NCBI GenBank assembly: GCA_045595285.1
Contig: JAZOAC010000166.1
Span: 8,387-72,386, forward strand
Reading direction: 5' to 3'
Source of the DNA: UBA1731 sp045595285
GTDB lineage: Bacteria; Verrucomicrobiota; Kiritimatiellia; RFP12; UBA1067
Length of the DNA: 64,000 nucleotides
Shown here: piece after piece, positions 45,677 through 55,796 of the stretch
Position numbering within the stretch: the stretch's first letter is position 1
Layout of the letters: every line of letters starts with the position of its first letter
Notes under the pieces: generated by a model
What the model was told of the DNA's origin: nothing
What the model saw: only the letters and a program-made list of their open reading frames with translations
Database searches by the model: none
Position numbers and translations under genes: made by a program

Positions 45677-46807
45677 GTGCTATTTATACATCAACTTAAA
45701 GATTGGCCTTGTTTCAAATGGGATTCCACTAAGGTCGATGCGAAACTAGCAGAGGTTTCTTTTGAACTCGGAAGGTTTTCCGGGCGTCTCGGTGCCATTG
45801 GCTTTGAAATTCAGAAAGAGGCTGTTTGTGAGACGCTTGCCACAGAAATCTTGAATTCCTCTCAAATAGAGGGGGAAGTATTGAATCGTGATGATGTGCG
45901 CTCAAGTGTGGCAAAAAGGATGGAAATTGTGCTTTCAGATTCAAAGGGGAGAATTACGCATGAATCCGATTCGCGTGCAGAGATGATGCTTGATGCAACG
46001 CGTAATTGGAACCGGGATATGACTTTGGACCGGTTGTTTTCCTGGCATGCGGCATTATTCCCGACAGGATATTCGGGGCTTACGAAGATATCGGTGGGAC
46101 GTTTTCGCGATGATGCAGAAGGGGCGATGCGTGTAGTTTCTCGACGCGGCATGATGGAGCGTGTGCATTTTGTTGCTCCAGATGCTGCTTGTCTTGATGC
46201 TGAAATCGCAAAATTGCTTCGTTTTGTCAACAATACAGATACAACTGTTCCCTGGCTTGTTTCGGCGGCACTGGTGCATCTGTGGTTTTTGACTCTTCAT
46301 CCGTTTGATGACGGGAATGGAAGGCTTGCACGGGCGCTTACGGAATATATGTTATCGAAAGGGGAGAAATCTTCCATGCGTTTCTATTCGCTTTCGGCGC
46401 AGATACAAAAGGAAAAGGAAGTTTACTACGAGGAAATAGAACGTGCCCAGCGCAATACGCTTGATGTGACAAGATGGGTGAAGTGGTTCTTGGATTGTCA
46501 TTATCGAGCGGTTAAGTCCGCTGAAATGCGTCTTTCGACGATACTCGCCAAGGCGGATTTCTGGAGTAGGCATTTGTCGGATGTGATCAATGAAAATCAG
46601 AGGATGATGCTTAACAGGCTGTTTGACGGATTTGTCGGCAATCTTACATCGTCCAAGTGGGCAAAGATATGCAAGGTTTCACAGGATACGGCCTCTCGTG
46701 AGATAAACGCGCTTGTGAGAAATCGTATTCTCCGGAAAGAAGGTAATGGCCGTTCTACGCATTACGTTCTTTCTGATTGTTATGCAGGTAATGGAATATG
46801 CGGGTAA
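45677..46807 (+). CDS. Fic-family AMPylator with N-terminal DUF4172
   Basis: 376 residues from GTG (GGAG eight bases before), as homologues start with LFIHQLKDWP. The Fic motif HPFDDGNGRLAR is complete near residue 215. An inhibitory helix motif (S/TxxxEG) is visible as SSQIEGE near residue 62, so activity is self-inhibited. The C-terminus (310-376) looks like a winged helix (KICKVSQDTASREINALV). It transfers AMP to target proteins; the target is unknown. TGGTATAAT lies at 45644-45649. Confidence 0.92.
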   Translation: MLFIHQLKDWPCFKWDSTKVDAKLAEVSFELGRFSGRLGAIGFEIQKEAVCETLATEILNSSQIEGEVLNRDDVRSSVAKRMEIVLSDSKGRITHESDSRAEMMLDATRNWNRDMTLDRLFSWHAALFPTGYSGLTKISVGRFRDDAEGAMRVVSRRGMMERVHFVAPDAACLDAEIAKLLRFVNNTDTTVPWLVSAALVHLWFLTLHPFDDGNGRLARALTEYMLSKGEKSSMRFYSLSAQIQKEKEVYYEEIERAQRNTLDVTRWVKWFLDCHYRAVKSAEMRLSTILAKADFWSRHLSDVINENQRMMLNRLFDGFVGNLTSSKWAKICKVSQDTASREINALVRNRILRKEGNGRSTHYVLSDCYAGNGICG

Positions 46808-46873
46808 TAGCACTATCAAATAGCAGGGATTGAAGCACATGACTATTTGCCAAGCCATTCTCAGAGCTTCGCT

Positions 46874-46982
46874 CATCAGCAATTTCCAGTAAACATTCGT
46901 CCCTCCTGTCTCACTTGTCAATCCCAGCGCGAAGCACATCAGCAATTCCCAGTAAACATTCGTCCCACCTGTCTCACCTGTC
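46874..46982 (+). repeat. Tandem direct repeat, 63-bp period
   Basis: Two copies of 46 bases (46874-46919 and 46937-46982) share core CAGTAAACATTCGTCCC and TGTCTCAC. The rest of the 371-base gap between Fic and the glycosidase gene is non-coding. Confidence 0.75.
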
Positions 46983-47053
46983 CCACTCGTCCCAAGAGCC
47001 ATCACACTGTGCGAAGCTCTCATTCCTCATTACTCATTACCCCAAACCTAAAC

Positions 47054-47083
47054 CTTTTCCTGGTCGCGCCAACGGCGCAAATT
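47054..47083 (+). repeat. Partial copy of the GTGGTCGCGCC repeat
   Basis: TGGTCGCGCC-aac-GGCGCAA hairpin, lacking the right half of the 45-bp block. Confidence 0.6.
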
Positions 47084-47086
47084 ATG

Positions 47087-47128
47087 TTCGCAAATGCTAC
47101 GATAATAAATGCGCGATATCTACTGTAT
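47087..47128 (+). promoter_or_regulatory. Conserved regulator-binding element, copy 2
   Basis: 39 of 42 bases equal copy 1 at 41516. It also ends 16 bases before the -10 box (TATACT, 47145-47150). Confidence 0.75.
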
Positions 47129-47178
47129 GTTTTTGAGGATGTGATATACTTGCGCACATAAAGAAGGGAGAAAAAGGA

Positions 47179-48702
47179 ATGAAAGCAAAATATGCGCCAA
47201 TAATCGGCTTGCTGGGATTGGCCGCGTCGGTTGCAATGGGGACTCCGCCGCTCATCAAGACGGGGCCTGACCGCAACGCAACCCAGCTTCAGGTGCAGTT
47301 GAAGAAGATCGGCTGCTTGCGTCCGAAAAGCGTGAAGGAGGTCGGAGACAGCAACTTCACCATCGACGGCGCTCCGGTCGATCGCGACTTCGTAGATTTC
47401 GACAAGTACCGCGATTATCTTGAGCCGCTCGGAGTGAATAAGATCCGTATTCTTACCGGTTGGGCGAAGAGCGAGAAGGTGAAAGGCAAGATTGACGTCG
47501 CGTGGCTTGACCATATCGTAGATTGGTGCTTGGCGCACGACATTAATCCGCTTTTGGAGCTGAGCTACGGCAATCCCATCTATCCCGGCGCGGGCGGCGC
47601 CGGTCTTTCGGACGGTATCCCCAACACGCCGGAAGGACTGAAGGAATGGGATCGCTGGGTCGATTTCCTTGCGAACCACTTCAAAGGGCGTGTCAAGGAA
47701 TGGGCTATGTGGAACGAGCCTGATTTGCGTAACGGCAACAACTCACCGGCTGCGGTCGCAGCATTCAATATCCGCAGTGCGAAGATTCTCAAGAAGTATA
47801 TGCCGGATTGCCGGATTCACGGGCTTTCTCTTGCGAGTCCATTGCCTGAAAAATTGGAGGAGTTCATCAAACCGATGGGTGAAGACGTCAAACTCTTCGA
47901 TACCTTCGTTTATCATGGCTACTTGAGCAATCCCGACCGTACGTATTTCACCGATGCGGCACGTAAGGCGGTGATAGCCAAATACGCTCCCCATGCAAAG
48001 CTTCGCCAAGGCGAGAATGGCGCTCCGAGCGAATTCCTCGCCACCTTGGCGCTTTCGCGTAGACCGTGGAGCGAGTTGGGGCAGGCGAAGTATGATCTGC
48101 GCCGTGCTCTCGGCGATCTCGGACATGACTTGGAGTCGGGACTCTTCTGCATCGTCGACATAAACTACGCGCCGCCGACGTTTGAGGTGCCGTTCTGCAA
48201 CCGCAAGGGTTATCTGCGGCTCAATTCCAGAAATGAAGTAATTCAGGTGAAACGCGCCTATTACGCAATCCAGAACATGATGTCGGTGTTCAACTCCAAT
48301 CTTACGCGGGTTCCTGAAAAGAAGGTTTCGGTAACTGACCCGGCTGTAGCGCTTTTCGAATATCGTAGCCGCAAGGATGAGCCGCTCTTTGTATTTTGGG
48401 AAATCGGCAAGTTGACATGCACGAAGCGTGAAGGCGGATCAAGAGTTGAGTACGATATTCTGCTTGATGAAGATCCCGAGAATGGCAAACCGGGCGATTC
48501 GCTGACAACGCGCGAGCATATCTTCGAATGGGACGGAAGGCTGCTCAAGGATCCGGTATGGGTTGATCTCGTCACCGGCTGGGTTTATGAGATTCCGACG
48601 GAGAATCAGATACGGCATGCAGACGGCATTACCTTTGTGCGGATACCCGTTTACGATTCTCCGTGTTTCGTGACGGAACGCGCCGCGCTTGACCTCCTTT
48701 AA
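47179..48702 (+). CDS. Secreted clan GH-A glycoside hydrolase (GH39/GH5-like)
   Basis: 507 residues with a signal peptide (MKAKYAPIIGLLGLAASVAMG). The acid/base region WAMWNEPD lies near residue 177 and the probable nucleophile in RQGENGAPS near 278, the layout of clan GH-A. Family GH39 (xylosidase/iduronidase) fits best but is not certain. GGGAGAAAAAGGA precedes the start. First gene of an operon under the conserved element, so it belongs to the XylR-type regulon. Confidence 0.78.
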   Translation: MKAKYAPIIGLLGLAASVAMGTPPLIKTGPDRNATQLQVQLKKIGCLRPKSVKEVGDSNFTIDGAPVDRDFVDFDKYRDYLEPLGVNKIRILTGWAKSEKVKGKIDVAWLDHIVDWCLAHDINPLLELSYGNPIYPGAGGAGLSDGIPNTPEGLKEWDRWVDFLANHFKGRVKEWAMWNEPDLRNGNNSPAAVAAFNIRSAKILKKYMPDCRIHGLSLASPLPEKLEEFIKPMGEDVKLFDTFVYHGYLSNPDRTYFTDAARKAVIAKYAPHAKLRQGENGAPSEFLATLALSRRPWSELGQAKYDLRRALGDLGHDLESGLFCIVDINYAPPTFEVPFCNRKGYLRLNSRNEVIQVKRAYYAIQNMMSVFNSNLTRVPEKKVSVTDPAVALFEYRSRKDEPLFVFWEIGKLTCTKREGGSRVEYDILLDEDPENGKPGDSLTTREHIFEWDGRLLKDPVWVDLVTGWVYEIPTENQIRHADGITFVRIPVYDSPCFVTERAALDLL

Positions 48703-48726
48703 TCTGTTAATGAAAAACAAGAAATT

Positions 48727-50124
48727 ATGAACTGTCTGAAAATACGGAATTTGCTTTATTGCGCATTGGCTGTCATTCCGCTTGTCGGCGAGGCTGACCG
48801 TGGAGATATCCGGTCTCGTGCCGGCAAACAGGCCGTTAAGAATGTCCGTTCAGAAAACAGATCGTTTTCGATCTGGTGCGATGATCCCGATTCGCTTTAC
48901 GAGTGCGGCGAAACGGCCGTGTTCAATGTGCGTTCTTCGCTCACGAACGGAATTGCGCATGTGCGGCTGGATAATTTCGGCAGCAAGGTTCTGCGCGAGT
49001 TTGATGTCGATCTTTCCAAGACGCGCGATTTTACCGTGGAGGGCGGACGCGACATTCCCGGCTTCCTGCTTTTGACCGTAACCAGCGGGAAGACTGTCAA
49101 GCGCTGGGGCGCGGCGTTCTCACCCGAAAAGATTACCGGCGGCGCTCCTTGCCCGGCGGATTTCACGGAGTTCTGGCGCGATGCCGTTCTTGATTACGAC
49201 CGGAAGGTGCGCGAGGATGTGAAGCTGGAGCGCATCGATTCGCTCGCCACGAACGGTTGCGACGTCTACATGCTTTCGCTCAGCGATCCGAGGGGACGCA
49301 AGGTGTATGGTTTTCTTAAAAGGCCGAAAGGCACTCCCAGTTCCCCGTATCCGGTACGCGTGTTCGTGCCCGGCGGGGGACCTGCGGTCGGTATGCCGAA
49401 ATGGAATTGCGGGGATGAGTGTGTCGAACTGATGATGAACGTCCACTATTACCGTCCGGTGCCCGGCGAGGTCAAGCGTGGTAAAGTGCATACCGATTTG
49501 CAGGAAGAAGAAGATGAATACTACAACAGGCTGTATCCGGCGAATCCGAAGCATTCCCGTCGCTATGCGGTTTTGGGTATTGCCGCAAGCCGAGAAGAGT
49601 ATTTCTTCTACGGCGCCATTCTTGCGGCCAATCGGGCGGTGAATTGGTTGCGTAGCCAGAATTATGTCGATCCAAAAGAATTTTCGTATATGGGCGGCAG
49701 TCAGGGAGGCGGAATGGGATTGGCGCTTGTGGCGATAAACGGAAAGTTCAAAAAGGCTCTGTTCGGAGTACCTGCGATCACCGCCCATCTGTGTCACCTG
49801 ATTGACGGCCGTGAAGCCGGATGGCCGCGTCTTGTCGAGTCTCAAAAGCCGGAGAATCAGGCCGCCGCCATCCGCAACGCGCCATACTTTGATGGTGTGA
49901 ATTTCGCATCCATGATTACCTGTCCGGCCGTGTTTTCCGTGGGATATACGGATGTCATTTCTCCGCCGCACGCCGGATACGCGGCTTTCAACGCCTGTCC
50001 GGCGAAAGACAAGGCGATGTTCGGCAGTGTCGGCTTCGGACACAGGATAAATCCGGACGATTCCGCGCGGATGCGGACATGGTTTGAAAACTGTGGGCGG
50101 GGGTTGAAGAAGCCCTGCGATTGA
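48727..50124 (+). CDS. Secreted acetyl xylan esterase-like hydrolase (CE7 type)
   Basis: 465 residues. A signal peptide and a beta-rich N-terminal domain lead to an alpha/beta hydrolase from about 145. The nucleophile elbow is GGSQGGGMG near residue 325, then an Asp in VGYTDVISPP and His in GFGHRI. It probably deacetylates the polysaccharide cut by the upstream enzyme. It is 24 bases downstream of the glycosidase. Confidence 0.85.
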   Translation: MNCLKIRNLLYCALAVIPLVGEADRGDIRSRAGKQAVKNVRSENRSFSIWCDDPDSLYECGETAVFNVRSSLTNGIAHVRLDNFGSKVLREFDVDLSKTRDFTVEGGRDIPGFLLLTVTSGKTVKRWGAAFSPEKITGGAPCPADFTEFWRDAVLDYDRKVREDVKLERIDSLATNGCDVYMLSLSDPRGRKVYGFLKRPKGTPSSPYPVRVFVPGGGPAVGMPKWNCGDECVELMMNVHYYRPVPGEVKRGKVHTDLQEEEDEYYNRLYPANPKHSRRYAVLGIAASREEYFFYGAILAANRAVNWLRSQNYVDPKEFSYMGGSQGGGMGLALVAINGKFKKALFGVPAITAHLCHLIDGREAGWPRLVESQKPENQAAAIRNAPYFDGVNFASMITCPAVFSVGYTDVISPPHAGYAAFNACPAKDKAMFGSVGFGHRINPDDSARMRTWFENCGRGLKKPCD

Positions 50125-50178
50125 AAACCTGTTGAATGCTTTTTAACATAACATATTCAAGAAAGGATGAAGTTTGAC

Positions 50179-53100
50179 ATGAATATCAAGTGCAGAATAT
50201 TGGTGTTTGCCATTGTTGGAATGATGTCGGTTTTAGCAACCGCATCCGCACACAGCGCAGCAGGTCCTCTCAAGGCGGACGGCGTCGGCGCAGTGAAAAA
50301 TTATGCTGAAACTTTTTTCCCTACGGATGTCAATGTCAGGGATTTCGGCGCAAAAGGCGATGGCGTGTCAGATGATACGGCGGCAATTCAGGCGGCGGCT
50401 GAAGCCGCCTTCAATCGCGCCGATAAAATGAGAGTGAGTATCTGCTGGCGTAACTATAGTCGCGCAACCCGAAAAGACACACCGATGCCCCGCCTTGTGT
50501 TTCCCCAAGGCACATATCGGATTACAGGTCCCGTGTTCTTCCGTGGACGCGCCCAGTTGTACGGTTTGGGCAATCCTGTCATAAGGGCATCATCGTCGGA
50601 CATGGATATGTTTGTGTTCCACTATTCGGTTCGGCATTATGTCCAGGGCCTGACAATGGAAGGCGGCAGACATCAGTTTTTGGTGGAGACTTACAATATC
50701 GATTCGGCGAACTTCACAGCCCGGGACTGCACATTCCGTCGCTCTTCCGCCGCCGCTGTGGACTCCCACAATTGGCGGCTTGCGTCGGTCAAAAGAAAGG
50801 AAGTGAAAAAGAAAAACGGCCGCGTCGGCACATATATGCCGAATCCATCCGGATCCGGATTCGTGCGTGATCCCAGACGGAATTCGTCCAGCGTTGTGCC
50901 TTATAATAATTCCACTCTCATAACCGTTGAACGGTGCCGCTTTGAGGATTGTGCTATGGTGGCGGACATTACTCCGGACGGAGCCGTTTTACGTGATCTG
51001 TCGGTTGAGACATCGGTTTCCACGGAATGTCTGTTTCAGTTTGCGGGCAATATTCACGTATACGGGCTTTCGGTCTCGGTCAAACGTCCTGCCGGGGCGA
51101 AGGATTTTGCGATTGTTGATTTTCAACGAGGGCACGGTCTAATAGAGAATTCCAGATTTGAATCTGCCGACGGAGCGGGGGTTTGCCTTGTGCGCTCCAG
51201 CTCCGTACCTAAGCCGCTTTCCACACCGTCATCGATTATCTTGAGAAATCTTGATGTGGCTTGCGGCGGATGTCCAGAAGGAGCTATCGTCAGTTGCCGA
51301 CATAGTACAACGCCGGAGATTATTGCCGTAACGGATGTTAGAGATGCGACAGGTAAGACTGTTAAGGCAGTCGCTTTTGAAGGTGGAATCACCGCAGAGG
51401 ATTATGATAGGCTTCTTCTTTTAAAGACTGTCGGTTCTGAATATTCCTATGCCTTGTCACTGGGTCGCAACTCTTCTAATATAGACTGTTCACTGCCGGA
51501 AGTTGCAGAACGTTTTCGAGAAGATGTTATTGGTGTGCCGCATGCGACTCCAAGTCTTAAGGTTCCTGTCTCCGGTGAAGGTCGCATTTTGTGGGGAGGA
51601 GATTATGGTCTTGCCGTTGAATCCTCTGGCGATGACACAGAAGGAATGCAGCGTCTGTTTGACGAGGCAGCACGATACCCGGGCTGTGTTGCGGTGTTAC
51701 CGCCCCGTTGCTTTACTCTCAAAGATAGCGTTACCCTGTCAGGCAGATTTACCGTGCGGGCGGCCGGTGCGGCAATAGTGACAACAAAGGATGACAACCT
51801 TGCGCTTTTCCGTATCGCGGACGGTTCTGATGTGACATTTGAACATGTGTTTTTCGTGGGAGGCGCCAATCATGTGGTCTGTGCTGCAGATAGAGAAACA
51901 CGTGTTGCGCTAGACTGTTGCCATTCATACGATGCGGCGAGGTCGGCATACGTTATGCGCTCGCCCAAAGCAAAGGATGTAATCAAGTTTACGATGAACG
52001 GAGGTGTGTCCATCGCTCCAATGTTGTACGATGGTAATGCCGATGCCGTGATTTCCGATACATGGCTATATGTGACGGCACCTGAGCCGCCGGGGGTTAT
52101 GTTTAGGTCTGCCGTAGCCCTTGTCAATGAAGGGAAAATGCTTTACCAAGATGTTTTGGGCTGTCCTGGTCTGTTTGAGAGTGTAAAAAGGGAGGGTCTG
52201 TACGATGAACTTATGAAATATATGGCTGGGCAGACGATAGATTTCCGATGGGTTGACAACAAAGGCGGCGAATTTCATTCCGTCCACTCGCGTTTCGGCG
52301 GAGAGTTCGGTGGTTTTACGCTTGCGTATAACAGTGAAGGCGGCAAAGTGCAGATAGAAGGAAGCCTGGCCTGTATCCAATTCCCTTTTATGCGCAGGAC
52401 TCCTGTGTACAGCGATAAATCGGATGCGGATGTCAGGATGTTCGGCGTCACCTTCAAAATCACGGAGGCGATGCATAACGGAGATGTTCTTCTTCAGTAC
52501 AGGAGTGCCGATGGAACGGTGAAAGCGATGCCGAAGCAGACGTTGTGTTGCGTTCTTCCTCGTCCTGCCAAGAGACCTGCCGATTCCTGCGGTTTCGACA
52601 GACAGATCGCTCTCGACAGATTTCCCGGTTGCGAAATATCGGCCTCATGCTCTCTGGATGAGCTGGTGTCCGGGCGCGGTGAAGATGAACACTACAGGCC
52701 GTGCGAGACCTCGGCAGGTGACGTGAAGCTGCAATCTGAATGTATTCGTCGCGCAGGTCAGGATGCTTGGGATGCACGGGCTTCCGTCTCAAACCTTTCC
52801 GCGCGTCCGCGTTTTCTGCGTCTTGTATTCCGTGCAAAGGTGCCGAGTCCGGGCTACAGGTTCTGGAACGGATACCTTAACCAGTCCGAAACCGCCGAGA
52901 AGTTGCAGGAGCAGATGGATTATCTTCGCATGGGACTGTTTCCGGCGATTGCGGCGATAGGCAAGGATAGATCACTGGTGTTGGGCATGGATCCGATGAT
53001 GCTTGCGGCGCGTGTCGACACGTCATTGGTCAAGCAGGATGACAAGAAGTTTCTGCAGTTCGCGTTTCCTGTCTATCTTCCGCCGGGTGAGGGATTTTCC

Positions 53101-54567
53101 GCCAGCATGACATTCGCTTCCGCTCCGGCACGCTATCTCTGGCATGACGTGGTGGAAACCTGGCACAGGCTGTTCCCCGCGGCCTTCGCCCCTGCGGACG
53201 GTATACATCCCGGTCTCTACTATCCCGAAGCGTGCTATCTTTTCTGGAGCCCCCGCAAGTACGGGGTCAAGAAATCGTTGAATGCCCGCAGGGAAGCGTT
53301 GCGCAAGGTGTATGGCGACAATCCCTGCTGGGACTGGTGCTACAAGCCTTTTGTCCGTGGCGGCGACTGGGCCATCACCGACAGGTGGTGCGTGGGATGG
53401 GAAGGGCACACGGCGGAACAGGTGGAGGCGAAACGTGCGGACAGCCGTACGCGCATGGCGGAAGGCGAATTGCTGAACGTGGCGCCAATGTGGTACCTCA
53501 ACGTATGCTGGACGGAACGCGATATGGGGCTCAAGGAGTTTCCCGGAATCGAGATAAACAGCCAAAAGACCAAATATCGCCGTTGCTGGAATCAGAATAC
53601 CATGCGCCCTGTGTATTGCGCGGGGAACACTCTGTATGAAAAGCTGTTCCGGGAATCCCTTGCCCGCATCCCGAGGGAATATCCGGAGGCTAAGGGCATA
53701 GGCTGGGATTCATGCTTCGCGGGCGAAAGGCTCCCCGAATCGCATCACGGCTTCTACGGGACTCCATGCAAGAGCTTCTGCAAGGGCGAGCCGTTTGCTC
53801 ATGAGGCCATTGGCGTATCGGGACTGCTGGATTTCAACCACGAGCAATTCTCGGGCAAGTACCGGATGGCGAATGCCGTCAACCACAAGCTAGCGGCGCC
53901 GTGGATGGTAAGCGTCCGTTCGGATGCGGTCCTCTTCGAGGGCACTCCGATATCGCGCCCGGTTCTCCTGTGGCTTCATGAATCGTTTCGTGCGCGTCTT
54001 GGGCCTCGCAAGTCCTTGACATGGCACAAGGGGTGCGAGATGAAAATGCTCGCATGGGCTGAGTTTGACAAGATGCCGCCGGAATTGCGTGATGACGCCC
54101 ACCGGCAGATATTGGACGACTTGCTCTTCCTCTGCTATTACAGAGGAACTGTGCCTGCGGCCATGATTACATCCGAGAACCGCGAGCGTCTCGTCAGCGG
54201 GGTGACCGAGCTCATGAATCTGATCGCATCCGGTTGGCATGCCTCCCCTGCGTGCGACGTACCGGCTGGCATCCTCGTAGCCCGATATGGTGACGGAGCA
54301 GCCACGCGTCTGGCGGTGATCAATCCGGGCTATGAAAAGCGCGATGCGCAGCTCTTCCTGCCAGGCGAATACTGGCCGGCGTACAAAGACGGCAAGAGGA
54401 TCGATGTTTCGATTCCAGCCCGTCATATCGTGATAGTGGATCCGGCGACAGGTGAGTACCGCCCGGCGGAGATTCTGCTGCCCGCTCCTGTCAAGAAGGT
54501 GCTGGAGAAGGGGCTCATGAACTGGATGGATCAGAACGGTCTGCTGGGTCTTTCAACCAAGGATTGA
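50179..54567 (+). CDS. Giant secreted pectate-lyase-fold protein with C-terminal unknown region
   Basis: 1462 residues from MNIKCRILVFAIVG (an ATG four codons earlier touches the AAAGG site and is less likely). A signal peptide is followed by the pectate-lyase-superfamily motif RDFGAKGDGVSDDTAAIQ near residue 55 and a long parallel beta-helix to about 730. The second half (about 850-1400) is rich in aromatic residues (YWSPRKYGVKK-like, WDWCYKPF, IGWDSCFAGERLPESHHGF) and looks like a TIM-barrel glycosidase. I cannot assign its family. Two enzyme-like modules in one chain suggest a lyase/hydrolase fusion. Confidence 0.75.
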   Translation: MNIKCRILVFAIVGMMSVLATASAHSAAGPLKADGVGAVKNYAETFFPTDVNVRDFGAKGDGVSDDTAAIQAAAEAAFNRADKMRVSICWRNYSRATRKDTPMPRLVFPQGTYRITGPVFFRGRAQLYGLGNPVIRASSSDMDMFVFHYSVRHYVQGLTMEGGRHQFLVETYNIDSANFTARDCTFRRSSAAAVDSHNWRLASVKRKEVKKKNGRVGTYMPNPSGSGFVRDPRRNSSSVVPYNNSTLITVERCRFEDCAMVADITPDGAVLRDLSVETSVSTECLFQFAGNIHVYGLSVSVKRPAGAKDFAIVDFQRGHGLIENSRFESADGAGVCLVRSSSVPKPLSTPSSIILRNLDVACGGCPEGAIVSCRHSTTPEIIAVTDVRDATGKTVKAVAFEGGITAEDYDRLLLLKTVGSEYSYALSLGRNSSNIDCSLPEVAERFREDVIGVPHATPSLKVPVSGEGRILWGGDYGLAVESSGDDTEGMQRLFDEAARYPGCVAVLPPRCFTLKDSVTLSGRFTVRAAGAAIVTTKDDNLALFRIADGSDVTFEHVFFVGGANHVVCAADRETRVALDCCHSYDAARSAYVMRSPKAKDVIKFTMNGGVSIAPMLYDGNADAVISDTWLYVTAPEPPGVMFRSAVALVNEGKMLYQDVLGCPGLFESVKREGLYDELMKYMAGQTIDFRWVDNKGGEFHSVHSRFGGEFGGFTLAYNSEGGKVQIEGSLACIQFPFMRRTPVYSDKSDADVRMFGVTFKITEAMHNGDVLLQYRSADGTVKAMPKQTLCCVLPRPAKRPADSCGFDRQIALDRFPGCEISASCSLDELVSGRGEDEHYRPCETSAGDVKLQSECIRRAGQDAWDARASVSNLSARPRFLRLVFRAKVPSPGYRFWNGYLNQSETAEKLQEQMDYLRMGLFPAIAAIGKDRSLVLGMDPMMLAARVDTSLVKQDDKKFLQFAFPVYLPPGEGFSASMTFASAPARYLWHDVVETWHRLFPAAFAPADGIHPGLYYPEACYLFWSPRKYGVKKSLNARREALRKVYGDNPCWDWCYKPFVRGGDWAITDRWCVGWEGHTAEQVEAKRADSRTRMAEGELLNVAPMWYLNVCWTERDMGLKEFPGIEINSQKTKYRRCWNQNTMRPVYCAGNTLYEKLFRESLARIPREYPEAKGIGWDSCFAGERLPESHHGFYGTPCKSFCKGEPFAHEAIGVSGLLDFNHEQFSGKYRMANAVNHKLAAPWMVSVRSDAVLFEGTPISRPVLLWLHESFRARLGPRKSLTWHKGCEMKMLAWAEFDKMPPELRDDAHRQILDDLLFLCYYRGTVPAAMITSENRERLVSGVTELMNLIASGWHASPACDVPAGILVARYGDGAATRLAVINPGYEKRDAQLFLPGEYWPAYKDGKRIDVSIPARHIVIVDPATGEYRPAEILLPAPVKKVLEKGLMNWMDQNGLLGLSTKD

Positions 54568-54637
54568 CGCTGCTGTATAGGCGGAAGATGCGGGATGGAA
54601 CGATTTATCAACCTAAACCTGAACAAGGAGAAGAAAA

Positions 54638-55765
54638 GTGAAACTGCAAACAAACTCAAGATTAATCATTGCGTCGCTTATTGGTGGACTTCTGGCTCTT
54701 GGCTCTAATGCAGCCAAAGTCACCGTTACGCAGACTGTCGATAGCGTCAAGTGGCAATTGGTTCTCGATACGTCTAAGAAGACGGCTCAACTTGGAGTTG
54801 GTGCGAGAATAGGTACGTATGAGGCGGCGAATATGGCGGTCCTGGACGGGATGCCGAACAGGCTGGTGGTTCCTTCTTCATTTACGATAGAAGGGGATAC
54901 CTATAATGTAAATGCTGTTGCCAACCGTGCCTTCCCGAGAAACAAAGGCGGCTATGTATACAATGCCATATTTCCTCTCAACATAGACATCGAATTAGGG
55001 GAAAATCTGTTTAATCTTTCGGCAGTTTCAAATATTCTGTTCAAGGGGCCATCGTCTGTTGAGTCTGGGAAAATACAGTCCTATTCGACCATGACACTGC
55101 CGGAACCTAAAAAGCTCAGCAACGCCGATTATTATAACACTTCAATCGTACTCGAATGCAATAACTTGAAGTATGTTGTTGTGGGGCCGAATGTGAAAGT
55201 TGATGATACGAATAAACTGGTGGGTTTATTCCAGTTGAACATAACGGATGCAGTCCTCATTGTTCCCCGGAGTGCCGGTAACATGTCATGGGATGGCAGT
55301 CACACCAATGAATTGGGAGGGGTCGGCAATTCGGTGGTCTACTATGGCCCGTCGGAGGCGTTCGACATTGAAATGTACGATACATACGCAACCTTCATTC
55401 CAAATACGGAGGAGGGGCTGACGATTGCGCTCGAGTTGGCGCAGACGTTTGAGACGGTGTTCAACATTGATGCTCGCCTTGCCGTCAGGAAGCGCATCAA
55501 CATGACGGCAGAGGTGGCGGAATCGGCGCTTCAGAGTGTGACGCTGACAGCTGCTCCGCCGTGGTATCTTACGTTTGCGGTGCAAACGCAGTCGCAGCTG
55601 GACAATGTGCTTGCGGTGGTTCAAAAGGATATTCCGATCATCATTGATATCGATGGGGCAACTGAGGATATCTGCGTTCCGGAAGGCCGTCAGGTTGCGA
55701 TTCTCGCGAAGGGCGGTTGGACGTTCGGTGAAAAGCACAAGGGCCTTATAATTCAATTCAAATAA
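54638..55765 (+). CDS. Secreted protein, BspA-like leucine-rich type possible
   Basis: 375 residues starting with GTG after AAGGAGAAGAAAA. A signal peptide ends near ALGSNA. The middle (ANRAFPRNKGG, LNITDAVLIVPRSAG) resembles the irregular BspA-like repeat region of surface proteins, but the match is weak. Function unknown. It is within the glycan operon and probably exposed. Confidence 0.55.
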   Translation: MKLQTNSRLIIASLIGGLLALGSNAAKVTVTQTVDSVKWQLVLDTSKKTAQLGVGARIGTYEAANMAVLDGMPNRLVVPSSFTIEGDTYNVNAVANRAFPRNKGGYVYNAIFPLNIDIELGENLFNLSAVSNILFKGPSSVESGKIQSYSTMTLPEPKKLSNADYYNTSIVLECNNLKYVVVGPNVKVDDTNKLVGLFQLNITDAVLIVPRSAGNMSWDGSHTNELGGVGNSVVYYGPSEAFDIEMYDTYATFIPNTEEGLTIALELAQTFETVFNIDARLAVRKRINMTAEVAESALQSVTLTAAPPWYLTFAVQTQSQLDNVLAVVQKDIPIIIDIDGATEDICVPEGRQVAILAKGGWTFGEKHKGLIIQFK

Positions 55766-55796
55766 GGGTTTTTGATTTTAGAAGGAGATGATTGAA

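Noticed and set aside
46874..46982. Possible CRISPR array
   Set aside because: Only two repeat units with a short spacer and no cas genes; treated as a tandem repeat.
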